A stretch of DNA of 64,000 nt from Rhizobium gallicum bv. gallicum R602sp. Its GTDB lineage: Bacteria; Pseudomonadota; Alphaproteobacteria; Rhizobiales; Rhizobiaceae. The number at the start of each line of letters is the position of its first letter. The stretch's first letter is position 1. Position numbers and translations under genes: made by a program. This document shows positions 17,833 through 26,118 of the stretch, in pieces. The notes beneath the pieces were generated by a model. It was not told where the DNA came from. It saw only the letters and a program-made list of their open reading frames with translations, and made no database searches. Location of the stretch: assembly GCF_000816845.1 (NCBI RefSeq), contig NZ_CP006880.1:1612001-1676000 (forward strand). The letters run 5' to 3'.

Positions 17833-18819
17833 ATGAGGAAGGCATTATTACTTGCATTCACGGCCCTGGCACTCACCGCCGGCCCGGCGCTTGCCAAGAA
17901 GCAGCTCGTCATCGTCGTGAAAGGACTCGACAACCCGTTCTTCGAAGCGATTAACCAAGGTTGCCAGAAATGGAACAAGGAAAACCCGGACTCGGAATAT
18001 GAGTGCTTCTACACAGGCCCGGCATCGACATCCGATGAAGCCGGCGAGGCCCAGATCGTCCAGGACATGCTGGGCAAGGCCGACACGGCTGCGATCGCCA
18101 TCTCGCCGTCGAACGCCAAGCTTATCGCCCAGACGCTCAAGACAGCCAATCCGAGCGTTCCGGTGATGACGCTCGACGCCGACCTCGCCCAGGAAGACGC
18201 CGCTCTGCGAAAGACCTATCTCGGCACCGACAACTATCTGATGGGCAAGCGCATCGGCGACTACATGAAAGAGGCCAAGCCGGATGGTGGCAAGGTCTGC
18301 TCGATCCAGGGCAATCCCGGCGCCGACAACATTCTGCGTCGCGCACAGGGCTGGCGCGATTCGTTGTCGGGCAAGGAAGGGCTGACCGAGCTCAAGGGTG
18401 AAGGAGGCTGGACCGAGGTCGCCGGCTGCCCAGTGTTCACCAACGACGACGGCGCCAAGGGCGTGCAGGCGATGACTGACATCCTCGCCGCCAATCCCGA
18501 CCTTGCCGGCTTCGGCATCATGGGCGGCTGGCCGCTCTTCGGCGCCCCCCAGCCCTACCGCGACCTGTTCAAGCCGATGGCCGACAAGATCGCCAAAAAC
18601 GAGTTCGTCATCGGCGCCGCCGACACGATCGGCGACGAAGTGGCGATAGCCAAGGAGGGCCTTGTCACCGCGCTGGTCGGCCAACGTCCCTTCGAAATGG
18701 GCTACAAGGCACCTTCCGTGATGATGGACCTGATCGCCGGAAAGCCGGTTGAGGATCCGGTGTTCACCGGGCTCGACGAATGCACCAAGGACACAGTCGA
18801 CACCTGCATCCAGAAATAA
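17833..18819 (+). CDS. sugar-type ABC transporter periplasmic binding protein (second importer)
   Basis: A 328-residue secreted protein. The signal peptide MRKALLLAFTALALTAGPALA is cleaved after ALA. The mature part KKQLVIVVKGLDNPFFEAIN is the opening of CUT2 binding proteins, followed by IAISPSNAKLIAQTL and MTLDADLAQ. GGGAGGAAACC precedes the ATG. It contains cysteines (QGCQKW, YECFY, KVCSIQ, AGCPVF and two near the C-terminus) that could form disulfides in the periplasm. It likely serves the permease and ATPase encoded on the other side of the epimerase gene. Confidence 0.92.
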   Translation: MRKALLLAFTALALTAGPALAKKQLVIVVKGLDNPFFEAINQGCQKWNKENPDSEYECFYTGPASTSDEAGEAQIVQDMLGKADTAAIAISPSNAKLIAQTLKTANPSVPVMTLDADLAQEDAALRKTYLGTDNYLMGKRIGDYMKEAKPDGGKVCSIQGNPGADNILRRAQGWRDSLSGKEGLTELKGEGGWTEVAGCPVFTNDDGAKGVQAMTDILAANPDLAGFGIMGGWPLFGAPQPYRDLFKPMADKIAKNEFVIGAADTIGDEVAIAKEGLVTALVGQRPFEMGYKAPSVMMDLIAGKPVEDPVFTGLDECTKDTVDTCIQK

Positions 18820-18829
18820 CGCGTGGTTC

Positions 18830-18856
18830 GGAGCGCCCAGAACCACTGGGCGCTCC
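18830..18856 (+). terminator. hairpin after the binding-protein gene
   Basis: GGAGCGCCCAG (18830-18840) pairs with CTGGGCGCTCC (18846-18856) across a 5-base loop, 10 bases after the stop codon. There is no clear T-run on the plus strand, so it may stabilise the mRNA end instead. A second perfect 8-bp inverted repeat (ATCTCCAG/CTGGAGAT) lies at 18883-18900, before the convergent TRAP gene end. Confidence 0.65.
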
Positions 18857-18916
18857 GGTTCTCCAAAAAAAAGCGCCTGGACATCTCCAGCCCTGGAGAT
18901 CTCCAGTCGCCTACTG

Positions 18917-20032
18917 TCACTTACCGGAGGCCTGTGCGGCGTACATGTAGCTGTCGTAGCTGTATTCGGCGACGCGGAACCACTCGAAGGATTCGTCGCG
19001 GAATTTCTTCCAGGCCGGGTAGATCTTCGCCCAGGCCGGATATTTGGCGCTGTATTCGCCATAGAGTTCAAACGTCGCCTTATAGGCCGCATCCATAACA
19101 TCACGCGGAAGCGGACGAAGTTTCACACCCTTGCCGACCAGCGATCGAATCGCCTTGGTGTTCTTGACGTCGTAAAGCGCCTGCATGTTGACATTGGCCG
19201 CCTTGCAGGCGGTGTCGAGCGCCGCCTTGTAAGCGTCCGGCAAGCCTTCGTACTGCGCCTTGTTGATGAAGAAATGGATGGTCAGACCGCCTTCCCAATA
19301 TGCAGGATAATAGTAATAGGGGGCGATCTGGAAGAAGCCGAGGCGTTCGTCATCGTAGGGTCCAACCCATTCGGCTGCGTCGATCGTGCCGCGTTCGAGC
19401 GCCGGATAGATATCGCCGCCGGGAAGCTGTTGTGGAACGACACCGAGACGCGACATCACCTGGCCGGCGACACCGGCAATACGCATCTTGACGCCGTTGA
19501 GGTCTGCAGCGCTGTTGATCTCCTTGCGAAACCAGCCACCCATCTGGGCGCCGGTGCCACCGCCGGGCTTGCCGATGATGCCGTATTCGGAAAGAAACTC
19601 GTCATAGAGCTCGTTGCCGCCGCCGTGATAGAGCCAGGCGTTTTGCTGGCGGGCATTGAGACCGAAGGGGATCGTTGAACCGATCGCAAAAGTCGGATTC
19701 TTGCCGGTGAAGTAATATCCGCAGGTATGAGCGATTTCGACGGTGTTCGCCTGAACCGCATCGATCGCCTGCGGACCGGGGACTATCTCGCCGGCTTGAA
19801 AGACCTGGATCTGAAATTTGCCCTCGGTGATCTTGGAAAGGGCATCGGCCATGACCACCGCCCCGCCATAGATCGTATCGAGATTGTTCGGGAAGCCCGA
19901 CGTCAGGCGCCACTTAATGGTCGGCAGTTCCTGGGCAACGGCTGGTGCCGCCAGCGCTGCTCCTGCCACAGTGGCAGCGCCACCGAGCGCTCCCTTGGTC
20001 AGAAATTTACGGCGGCTTAGTTTATCGGTCAT
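18917..20032 (-). CDS. TRAP transporter substrate-binding protein (DctP family, Tat signal)
   Basis: A 371-residue periplasmic solute receptor. The N-terminus MTDKLSRRKFLTKGALGG is a twin-arginine signal ending AAPAVAQ. The mature domain has IKWRLTSGFPNNLDTIYGG and GEIVPGPQAIDAVQANTVE, typical of the DctP7/TakP-like branch that binds organic acids such as 2-oxo acids or lactate as a calcium salt. The ATG at 20032 lies 5 bases after AGGAGG. It is the last gene of a Q-M-P TRAP operon. The ligand is unknown. Confidence 0.92.
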   Translation of the reverse strand: MTDKLSRRKFLTKGALGGAATVAGAALAAPAVAQELPTIKWRLTSGFPNNLDTIYGGAVVMADALSKITEGKFQIQVFQAGEIVPGPQAIDAVQANTVEIAHTCGYYFTGKNPTFAIGSTIPFGLNARQQNAWLYHGGGNELYDEFLSEYGIIGKPGGGTGAQMGGWFRKEINSAADLNGVKMRIAGVAGQVMSRLGVVPQQLPGGDIYPALERGTIDAAEWVGPYDDERLGFFQIAPYYYYPAYWEGGLTIHFFINKAQYEGLPDAYKAALDTACKAANVNMQALYDVKNTKAIRSLVGKGVKLRPLPRDVMDAAYKATFELYGEYSAKYPAWAKIYPAWKKFRDESFEWFRVAEYSYDSYMYAAQASGK

Positions 20033-20090
20033 CATATCCTCCTCGGTTGATTGGATTGCAGCACTTGGCAAAGCGATTTTGGCTGTGGCG

Positions 20091-21671
20091 TTACTTGGCG
20101 GGTTCGGACGGCGGCGCGCCAAAACTTGGGGTCGGCGATCCAAAATCCGGCGCGGGCGCTCCGAAACCAGGCGCGGCCGGCGCACCGTTTGACGGTTCAG
20201 GAGCGCCAAAAGGTTGTGCAGGCGTGCCGAACGGGTTCTCTCCCCCAGCGCCCGGCATCGGAACATTCAACTGGATGGTCGACGGATCGACGGTGACCTG
20301 GCCGGCCTTGTAGTGGGTGACGAGCTGGGGGAACGCGATCACGACAATGACCATCGCAAGCTGGATCCCCAGGAACGGCAGTGCGCCCATATAGATCTGG
20401 CCCGACGTGACCGGCTGGATGGTCGCGCCTGAAATACGGTCCTTATAAGCCCGGCTCGGTGCGACAGATCGCAGATAGAACAGCGAGAAACCGAATGGCG
20501 GATGCATGAACGAGGTCTGCATATTGATCGCCAGCATCACGCCAAACCAGATCAGGTCGATACCGAGGCTGTCGGCAACGGGCGCGAGTAGCGGAATGAT
20601 GATGAAGGCGAGCTCGAAATAATCGAGGAAGAAGGCAAGGAAGAAGACCAGCAGGTTGGCGACGATCAGAAAGCCGATTTCACCGCCCGGGATCGACGTC
20701 ATCAGATGCTCGACCCAAACGTGACCGTTGACGCCATAAAAAGTCAGTGAAAAGACGCGTGCACCCAATAGGATGAAGATTACGAAAGACGAGAGCTTCG
20801 ACGTCGAATAGAGCGCCGCCTTGACCATCTTGATATCGAGACGGCGATTGAATGCCGCGAGGATCAGAGCACCGACGGCGCCCATTGCGCCACCTTCGGT
20901 GGGGGTCGCAAGACCAATGAAGATGGTTCCGAGCACCAGGAAGATCAGCACAAGGGGCGGCACGAGCGATGTGACAACTCTTCCGGCGAGCTTCCAACCC
21001 CGCAGCAAACGCGCTTCCGCCGGGAGCGCGGGAACGCTGGCGGGCTGAAGGAGGGACATTACGATGATGTAGCCGGAATAGACCACCACCAGCACGAGGC
21101 CTGGCACGAGAGCGCCCTTGTACATGTCGCCGACCGACCGACCGAGCTGGTCTGCCAGGATAATCAGGACGAGGCTTGGCGGAATGATCTGCGCGAGAGT
21201 CCCCGACGCGGCGATGGTGCCGGCGGCAACGCGGCGATCATAGCCGTAGCGAAGCATGATCGGCAGCGAGATCAGGCCCATCGAGATGACGGAGGCGGCA
21301 ACTACGCCGGTCGTCGCAGCAAGGATGGCGCCGACAAAGATCACAGCGAAGGCAAGGCCGCCGCGCACAGGCCCGAACAGTTGTCCGATCGTGTCCAGCA
21401 AATCCTCCGCCATACCGCTTCGCTCGAGGATCAGTCCCATGAACGTGAAAAAGGGAATGGCAAGTAGCGTCTCGTTGGACATCTGTCCGAAGATGCGGTC
21501 CGGGATTGCCCCGAACAGATTGATCGGCAGCAAGCCCATCTCAATCCCGACGAAACCGAACAAAAAGCCGACGAAAGCCAGCGCAAACGCCACGGGATAG
21601 CCGAGCAGAAGCACGACGATCAGCGACAGGAACATGATGGGCGCGAGATTTTCCGCAAAGAAAGCAAACAT
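20091..21671 (-). CDS. TRAP transporter large permease (DctM) with Pro/Gly/Phe-rich C-terminal tail
   Basis: A 526-residue membrane protein with about twelve hydrophobic segments; motifs include MSNETLLAIPFFTFMG near 80, ATTGVVAASVISMGL near 125 and PTEGGAMGAVGALIL near 260. It is longer than usual because the last about 55 residues form a disordered tail with repeats such as NPFGTPAQPFGAP and PGFGAP, ending SEPAK. AGGAAAAATCC precedes the ATG at 21671. It sits between the small permease and receptor genes; the three form one Na+-driven importer. Confidence 0.92.
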   Translation of the reverse strand: MFAFFAENLAPIMFLSLIVVLLLGYPVAFALAFVGFLFGFVGIEMGLLPINLFGAIPDRIFGQMSNETLLAIPFFTFMGLILERSGMAEDLLDTIGQLFGPVRGGLAFAVIFVGAILAATTGVVAASVISMGLISLPIMLRYGYDRRVAAGTIAASGTLAQIIPPSLVLIILADQLGRSVGDMYKGALVPGLVLVVVYSGYIIVMSLLQPASVPALPAEARLLRGWKLAGRVVTSLVPPLVLIFLVLGTIFIGLATPTEGGAMGAVGALILAAFNRRLDIKMVKAALYSTSKLSSFVIFILLGARVFSLTFYGVNGHVWVEHLMTSIPGGEIGFLIVANLLVFFLAFFLDYFELAFIIIPLLAPVADSLGIDLIWFGVMLAINMQTSFMHPPFGFSLFYLRSVAPSRAYKDRISGATIQPVTSGQIYMGALPFLGIQLAMVIVVIAFPQLVTHYKAGQVTVDPSTIQLNVPMPGAGGENPFGTPAQPFGAPEPSNGAPAAPGFGAPAPDFGSPTPSFGAPPSEPAK

Positions 21672-21684
21672 GGATTTTTCCTGC

Positions 21685-22233
21685 CTAGAGTGTTTGTGCT
21701 TCAGCGTCGGCAAGTGCGATCGCGTCCGGAAAATCGCCCTTCAGGATCGCGATGCGTTTGATGAGTTCCGAAAGGCCCTGGAGCGCCAGCAATCCGAAGC
21801 CGGCTGGAATAAGGGCCCATACGGGCCACAGGAGCAGGCCGCCGGTATTGTTCGATATTTCGCCGCTGACGAATTTCGAAACGACGATCGGCCAGGACAG
21901 GTAAATCGTGATCAGACAGAACGGCAAGAGAAAGAAGATCGTGCCGAGGATTTCGATCCAAAGCTGCGCGCGTCGCGGCAACTGACCGTAGACAAGGTCG
22001 ACTTTGACATGTTCGCTACTTAAAAGCGTCCATGCTGCGGCGATGAGGAATGCGGCCGAAAACAAGTACCACTGAGCCTCAAGCCAAGCATTCGAACTCA
22101 AGTTGAAAAGTTTCCGGGTCGTCGCATTGACCGCGCTGATCAGCACTGCAGCCAGCAGCAACCACGAGACGGATTTACCCAAAAAGGTATTGATCGCGTC
22201 GATGACGCGCGACAGCGACAGCAAGCCAGCCAT
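21685..22233 (-). CDS. TRAP transporter small permease (DctQ)
   Basis: A 182-residue membrane protein with four hydrophobic helices, including SVSWLLLAAVLISAVNATTR near 20 and EILGTIFFLLPFCLITIYLS near 90. It shows the WLEAQWYLFSAAFLIAAAW block of the DctQ family. The ATG at 22233 follows GGGAGGAATACATC. It ends 13 bases before the large permease gene. A 130-base gap containing a hairpin separates it from the response regulator gene upstream. Confidence 0.92.
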   Translation of the reverse strand: MAGLLSLSRVIDAINTFLGKSVSWLLLAAVLISAVNATTRKLFNLSSNAWLEAQWYLFSAAFLIAAAWTLLSSEHVKVDLVYGQLPRRAQLWIEILGTIFFLLPFCLITIYLSWPIVVSKFVSGEISNNTGGLLLWPVWALIPAGFGLLALQGLSELIKRIAILKGDFPDAIALADAEAQTL

Positions 22234-22339
22234 GATGTATTCCTCCCAGGGGTCACAGGCTTTGGGCGACGTGACCACCGGGCAACTGGTATTGCGCGGA
22301 AACTTTAGGAACAAGACCGAAAATCGGCAAAATACGCGT

Positions 22340-22361
22340 GCCTACCCACTACTGGGTAGGC
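22340..22361 (-). terminator. terminator-like hairpin after the two-component genes
   Basis: GCCTACCCA (22340-22348) pairs with TGGGTAGGC (22353-22361) over a 4-base loop, directly after the response regulator stop codon. On the minus strand it is followed, a few bases on, by short T stretches (TATTTT, then GATTTT). It would separate the sensor-regulator transcript from the TRAP operon. Confidence 0.6.
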
Positions 22362-22363
22362 GC

Positions 22364-23005
22364 TCAACTCTCGGCCCAGGTCAATCCGTTCTCGATAGCA
22401 TAGCGCGTCAGTCCGGCCGTCGTCGCGATGTTGAGCTTCTTCTTGATGTTCTTGCGGTGCGTCTCCACCGTGGCAGCTGAGATACCGAGTGTCTGGGCAA
22501 TATCGCGATTGCTTTTTCCTGCCGCCAGCAACAATAGAACATCATGCTCGCGTGTCGTTAGAGGCAGCGCATCCGGCGCCACCTTTCGCTCGAGGAGAAC
22601 ATCCGAAACACCGGAAGAGAAGTAGGTTTTGCCGTTTGCCACGGCTTCGATCGCAGCGATGATCTCGTCGGTGGAGACATCCTTGAGTATGTAACCGGAT
22701 GCCCCGTGCAACACCGAGGTGGAAATATATTCGCGACTGTCGTGCATTGACAGCATCAGGATGCGCGCGTCGGGCAGTTGCTCCTTGAAGAGCTCGATCG
22801 CGTCTATGCCGCTGAGCTGCGGCATGTTGATGTCCATCAAGACCACTGCTGGCCTTTCCCTCAGCGCAATCTCAAGCCCTGCGCGTGCCAATCCGGCAGT
22901 GCCGACAATCTCAATGTGTTCATAGGTTTCCAGAACGGCCCCCAACCCGTCCAGAACCAGGGGGTGGTTGTCGATCAAAAGGACCTTGATATTTTTGCCG
23001 CTCAT
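22364..23005 (-). CDS. NarL/LuxR family response regulator
   Basis: A 213-residue regulator. The receiver domain holds Asp12 in LLIDNHP and the phosphoacceptor Asp58 in VVLMDINMPQLSG, with Lys in YILKDVS; the LuxR-type helix-turn-helix is at about 148-205 (LTTREHDVLLLLAAGKSN, then ISAATVETHRKNIKKKL). Its start overlaps the stop of the histidine kinase gene by four bases. It probably activates the adjacent TRAP operon when the kinase senses the transported acid. Confidence 0.93.
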   Translation of the reverse strand: MSGKNIKVLLIDNHPLVLDGLGAVLETYEHIEIVGTAGLARAGLEIALRERPAVVLMDINMPQLSGIDAIELFKEQLPDARILMLSMHDSREYISTSVLHGASGYILKDVSTDEIIAAIEAVANGKTYFSSGVSDVLLERKVAPDALPLTTREHDVLLLLAAGKSNRDIAQTLGISAATVETHRKNIKKKLNIATTAGLTRYAIENGLTWAES

Positions 23006-24393
23006 GCTGCTTCCTTGCCTTGCGCGCGGTTCGCCGTTGCTGACCTTGGAAGCATCGCTGTCAGGATCGTGCCGGCCGGTGTCGTCTTGATCAGTAGCAG
23101 GCCGCCGAAATGGGCCAGGCGCTCCTGCATGTTGCGCAGTCCGAGCCCGCCGCCGAGCGCTTTCTTTCCCTCGGCAATTGTTTCATCGAAACCGTTTCCG
23201 TTGTCGGAGATCGTCATGCGGACACGGCCCCCAACGTTCCAAATCCTGATGTCGACGCGGGTGGCTCCCGAATGCCGCTCCACATTGTTCAACGCCTCCT
23301 GCGCAACGCGATAAAGTGCCGTGCTCGCCTCCGGCTTCAGCATGTTCTTGAAGGGAAGCGCCTCCAGTCGGGTCTCGATGCCCGTACGCTCCGAGAAGTT
23401 GTCGCAAAGTGCCTTGAGCGCCGGCGTCAGGCCAAGGTCATCAAGCGCTCGCGGACGCAGGTCATGGGACAGGCGCCGTACCTCCTTGATCGCCCCGTTC
23501 AGCGCCTCCGCTCCGCGATCGATTGCGCGGGCGGCGTCTTCGGTCTGGCTTGCGACCTTGCGGCTCGCCAGATCGATAGCATAGCGGACGCCGATGAGGT
23601 TCTGCGATATCCCATCATGCAGTTCACGGGCAAGGCGCGCCCTTTCCTCTTCCTGCGTGTCGATAATGCGCTGTGCGAGCTGTTTAAGCTTGCTGTCTGC
23701 AAGACGGCGTTCTCTCAACGTCAGCAACATGCCGGTGGCAAAGACGATGAGAACCGCCGGCACGGCGATCAGCGCAATGATCAGAAATGTCTTGCGGACA
23801 TTGGCGCGAAAATCTGCATTTGCGGCGGCGGTCTGTGCAAAGACGTCATCAAGATAGACGCCCGTTCCAAGCATCCACTTCCATTTGTCGAGGCCGGCAG
23901 CGAAGGACAGCTTGTCGGCCACCTCCCCCGAAGACGGCTTCTGCCACTTGTACTGGTGTAGGCCGCCGCCCTCCTTGGCCTTCTGAATGAGATTGGCAAT
24001 AACCCTATCGCCATCGGGGTCGGTAAGATCGAGCCAGTTGTGCCCAGGCCGGAACGCCTGGCGCGGATGCACGACATTGTTGCCGTCGTAGTCATAGACA
24101 AAGAAGTAGCCATCCTTGCCGTAGTCGAGAGTGGTCAAGATGGCGCGAACCTTCTCCTTTGCTACTTCGTCGTCCGGACCTGCGGCTTCGTAGATGTCAT
24201 GAATGGCAGAGAGCGCAAGATTTGTCAGATTGAGGAGTTCCGTTTCCTTGGCTTTCAGCATGTTTCGCTCGAACGTGTCGATGCTGCTTCGCACAAGCGT
24301 CGCCGATTGCCAGGTGATGAACGTTGTGACGATCAGAATGGCCAGGATCAATGGAATGATGGCCAATGCCACAATCTGATGTCTAAGGTTCAC
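23002..24393 (-). CDS. sensor histidine kinase with periplasmic Cache domain
   Basis: A 463-residue membrane kinase. TM1 is at about 8-28, a single Cache domain (about 35-195; DYGKDGYFFVYDYDG and KWKWMLGTGVYLDD) faces the periplasm, and TM2 is at about 203-225. A HisKA_3 dimerisation region holds His259 in ARELHDGISQNLIG, followed by a HATPase domain (MTISDNGNGFD and GLGLRNMQERL). Cache domains of this type often bind small organic acids, which matches the adjacent TRAP importer. The pair overlap suggests coupled translation with the regulator. Confidence 0.93.
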   Translation of the reverse strand: MNLRHQIVALAIIPLILAILIVTTFITWQSATLVRSSIDTFERNMLKAKETELLNLTNLALSAIHDIYEAAGPDDEVAKEKVRAILTTLDYGKDGYFFVYDYDGNNVVHPRQAFRPGHNWLDLTDPDGDRVIANLIQKAKEGGGLHQYKWQKPSSGEVADKLSFAAGLDKWKWMLGTGVYLDDVFAQTAAANADFRANVRKTFLIIALIAVPAVLIVFATGMLLTLRERRLADSKLKQLAQRIIDTQEEERARLARELHDGISQNLIGVRYAIDLASRKVASQTEDAARAIDRGAEALNGAIKEVRRLSHDLRPRALDDLGLTPALKALCDNFSERTGIETRLEALPFKNMLKPEASTALYRVAQEALNNVERHSGATRVDIRIWNVGGRVRMTISDNGNGFDETIAEGKKALGGGLGLRNMQERLAHFGGLLLIKTTPAGTILTAMLPRSATANRAQGKEAA

Positions 24394-24436
24394 AGATCCG
24401 CCTCCCTGCCGCCTTGGTCACGCGGCGAGCTTATAT

Positions 24437-24604
24437 ATGAAACGACATCGACGGATAGCTCAAGCTTCGCCCGACCTGCAAACGTTTCGCGCAGGCGCGG
24501 CGGACTATCTGACGAAACCCATCGACTTCGACCTATTGCTTGCGAAAATTACAGGCTGCGTTACGCGGATTGAAAACGACAAAGCGGCCGGTCGCGCATT
24601 CTAA
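24437..24604 (+). pseudogene. remnant of a response regulator receiver domain
   Basis: A 55-codon frame containing FRAGAADYLTKPIDFDLLLAKI, the alpha4-beta5-alpha5 end of a receiver domain, including the conserved Lys-Pro (TKP). The first about 80 residues of a receiver, with the phosphoacceptor Asp, are absent; only MKRHRRIAQASPDLQT precedes it. It lies just upstream of the histidine kinase gene on the opposite strand and looks like the tail of a lost regulator gene. It could still be expressed as a small peptide, but no ribosome site is evident. Confidence 0.65.
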
Positions 24605-24928
24605 TTGGCGGTCGTCCCATTCCGCAAAGCGTGGACACATCACCGGGCGCCGGTGCGGTGACCTATGCTGCAACGCCAGCCCAGGGCAGTTGCTCTTTCC
24701 TGCCTGACGGAGCTTTCATGGCTATGGTCTTTCAAAAGCCACAAAGCTGAGCAGGCTGGGGAGCGCACAGACTGATCAAACAAAATCTTCGCCGGCTGCG
24801 TGCCGGCGTGTCAGTGCAGCGGCTTTTTCTCAGCTTTGAAAAGCCGTTCTTGCCCAGACGGACATTACCATCAGGACCTGAATGAGAAGGTTCGCCGCGA
24901 CCAAAGCAGAAGTGCGAGGTTCAATGCG
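24605..24928. other. 324-base stretch, no gene seen
   Basis: Between the receiver remnant and the glycosyltransferase gene. An open frame reaches upstream of the glycosyltransferase start to 24800, but its first about 43 codons (rich in Cys, His and Ser) do not resemble the family. No hairpin or repeat stood out. Confidence 0.45.
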
Positions 24929-25993
24929 ATGCATTCCATCCAAGATGACGTTTCAGTTTCGATCATCATTGCGAACTACAACTACGCGCGCTTCTTAAAG
25001 TGCTGCATCGATAGCGCGCTGGAACAAAGCCATGACAACGTAGAAGTCATCGTTGTCGACGACGCATCGGCTGACGACAGCGCTTGTGTGATTGCGGCCT
25101 ATGGCTCCAGGATCACGGCTCTCTTAAGAGAGAGCAATGGTGGGCATGCGGCTGCGTTCAACACAGGATTTGCGGTCAGCCGAGGCCAGATCGTTCTGTT
25201 TCTCGACGCCGACGACTATCTTTATCCGAACGCCGTCTCGGAGATAATCAAGGCTTGCGACGGCGATACCGCCCAGGCGCAATTCAGATTGCACATTGTC
25301 GACGAGCGCCAACGCGTCAAGGATGTGTTTCCACCTCAGGAGTTTCCCTTCGATTCAGGTGATGTCACCCCCCAGCTGTTGCAGAAGGGACGCTATCAAA
25401 CCACCGTGACAAGCGGGCTGGCCTTCATGCGTTCGGCTTTGGAGGCGATCATGCCCATCCCCGAGACGGACTTTCGCCAGGGGGCGGACGGATATCTGGT
25501 CACTGTCGCGCCTCTCCACGGAAAGGTGACGTCGATCGATTCTTGCCTTGGCGCCTACCGCATGCATGGCGCCAATCATTCCGTCTTTGCAGAAAAACTT
25601 GGCCAGCGGGCACGCTGGCGGGTGGAGCACGACTTCCGCCGCATGGAAGCCTTGTCCGATCAGGCCGCTGATGTCGGCTTGACAGTACCGTTGGACGTCA
25701 GTCTTCATGATACGGTGCATCTCGAAGAGCGCTTGGCATCGCTTTGCATAGACCGCCAACGGCATCCCGTTCCCGATGATTCAAGGCTCACTCTCGGCGC
25801 TGCAGGTGCCGTGGCGAGCCTGGAAATGAATGTCTCGCTCAGACGCCGTGCCGTCCTGGCGGCCTGGTTTCTCTCCGTGGGCCTGCTTCCCCGGCACATG
25901 GCAAAGGCTCTCTTGTCGTGGAAGCTTGTCGCCTCTTCGAGACCTGCCTTCCTGTTGCGACTGTCGAAAACCATTCGCCATGCCATGGGCTAG
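24929..25993 (+). CDS. family 2 glycosyltransferase
   Basis: A 354-residue GT-A enzyme. It opens with VSVSIIIANYNYARFLKCC, then VIVVDDASADDSA for nucleotide-sugar binding, and the metal-binding DxD lies in VLFLDADDYLYP. The YRMHGANHS stretch follows the catalytic region, and a moderately hydrophobic, basic C-terminus could touch the membrane. The ATG at 24929 has GCGAGG about 10 bases upstream. It is an orphan next to the PQQ operon and may act in surface polysaccharide synthesis; donor and acceptor are unknown. Confidence 0.88.
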   Translation: MHSIQDDVSVSIIIANYNYARFLKCCIDSALEQSHDNVEVIVVDDASADDSACVIAAYGSRITALLRESNGGHAAAFNTGFAVSRGQIVLFLDADDYLYPNAVSEIIKACDGDTAQAQFRLHIVDERQRVKDVFPPQEFPFDSGDVTPQLLQKGRYQTTVTSGLAFMRSALEAIMPIPETDFRQGADGYLVTVAPLHGKVTSIDSCLGAYRMHGANHSVFAEKLGQRARWRVEHDFRRMEALSDQAADVGLTVPLDVSLHDTVHLEERLASLCIDRQRHPVPDDSRLTLGAAGAVASLEMNVSLRRRAVLAAWFLSVGLLPRHMAKALLSWKLVASSRPAFLLRLSKTIRHAMG

Positions 25994-26118
25994 CTGCGGA
26001 ACGAGCAGCCAAACCCTCACAGAACTGGCAATGAGATCCGCAAGGCTAGATGCTACGACCGGTAGGATCGGCGGTCGTGGCGGCTGCCGGCACGCGAATC
26101 ATGATTAACCCGGCCCGG

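Noticed and set aside
17848..19104. 418-codon minus-strand frame across the second binding protein
   Set aside because: Antisense to a gene with a clear signal peptide and family motifs; it also runs into the TRAP gene.
18749..19678. Long plus-strand frame opposite the TRAP receptor gene
   Set aside because: It is antisense to the well-supported DctP-type gene, has no family resemblance and shows shadow-like composition.
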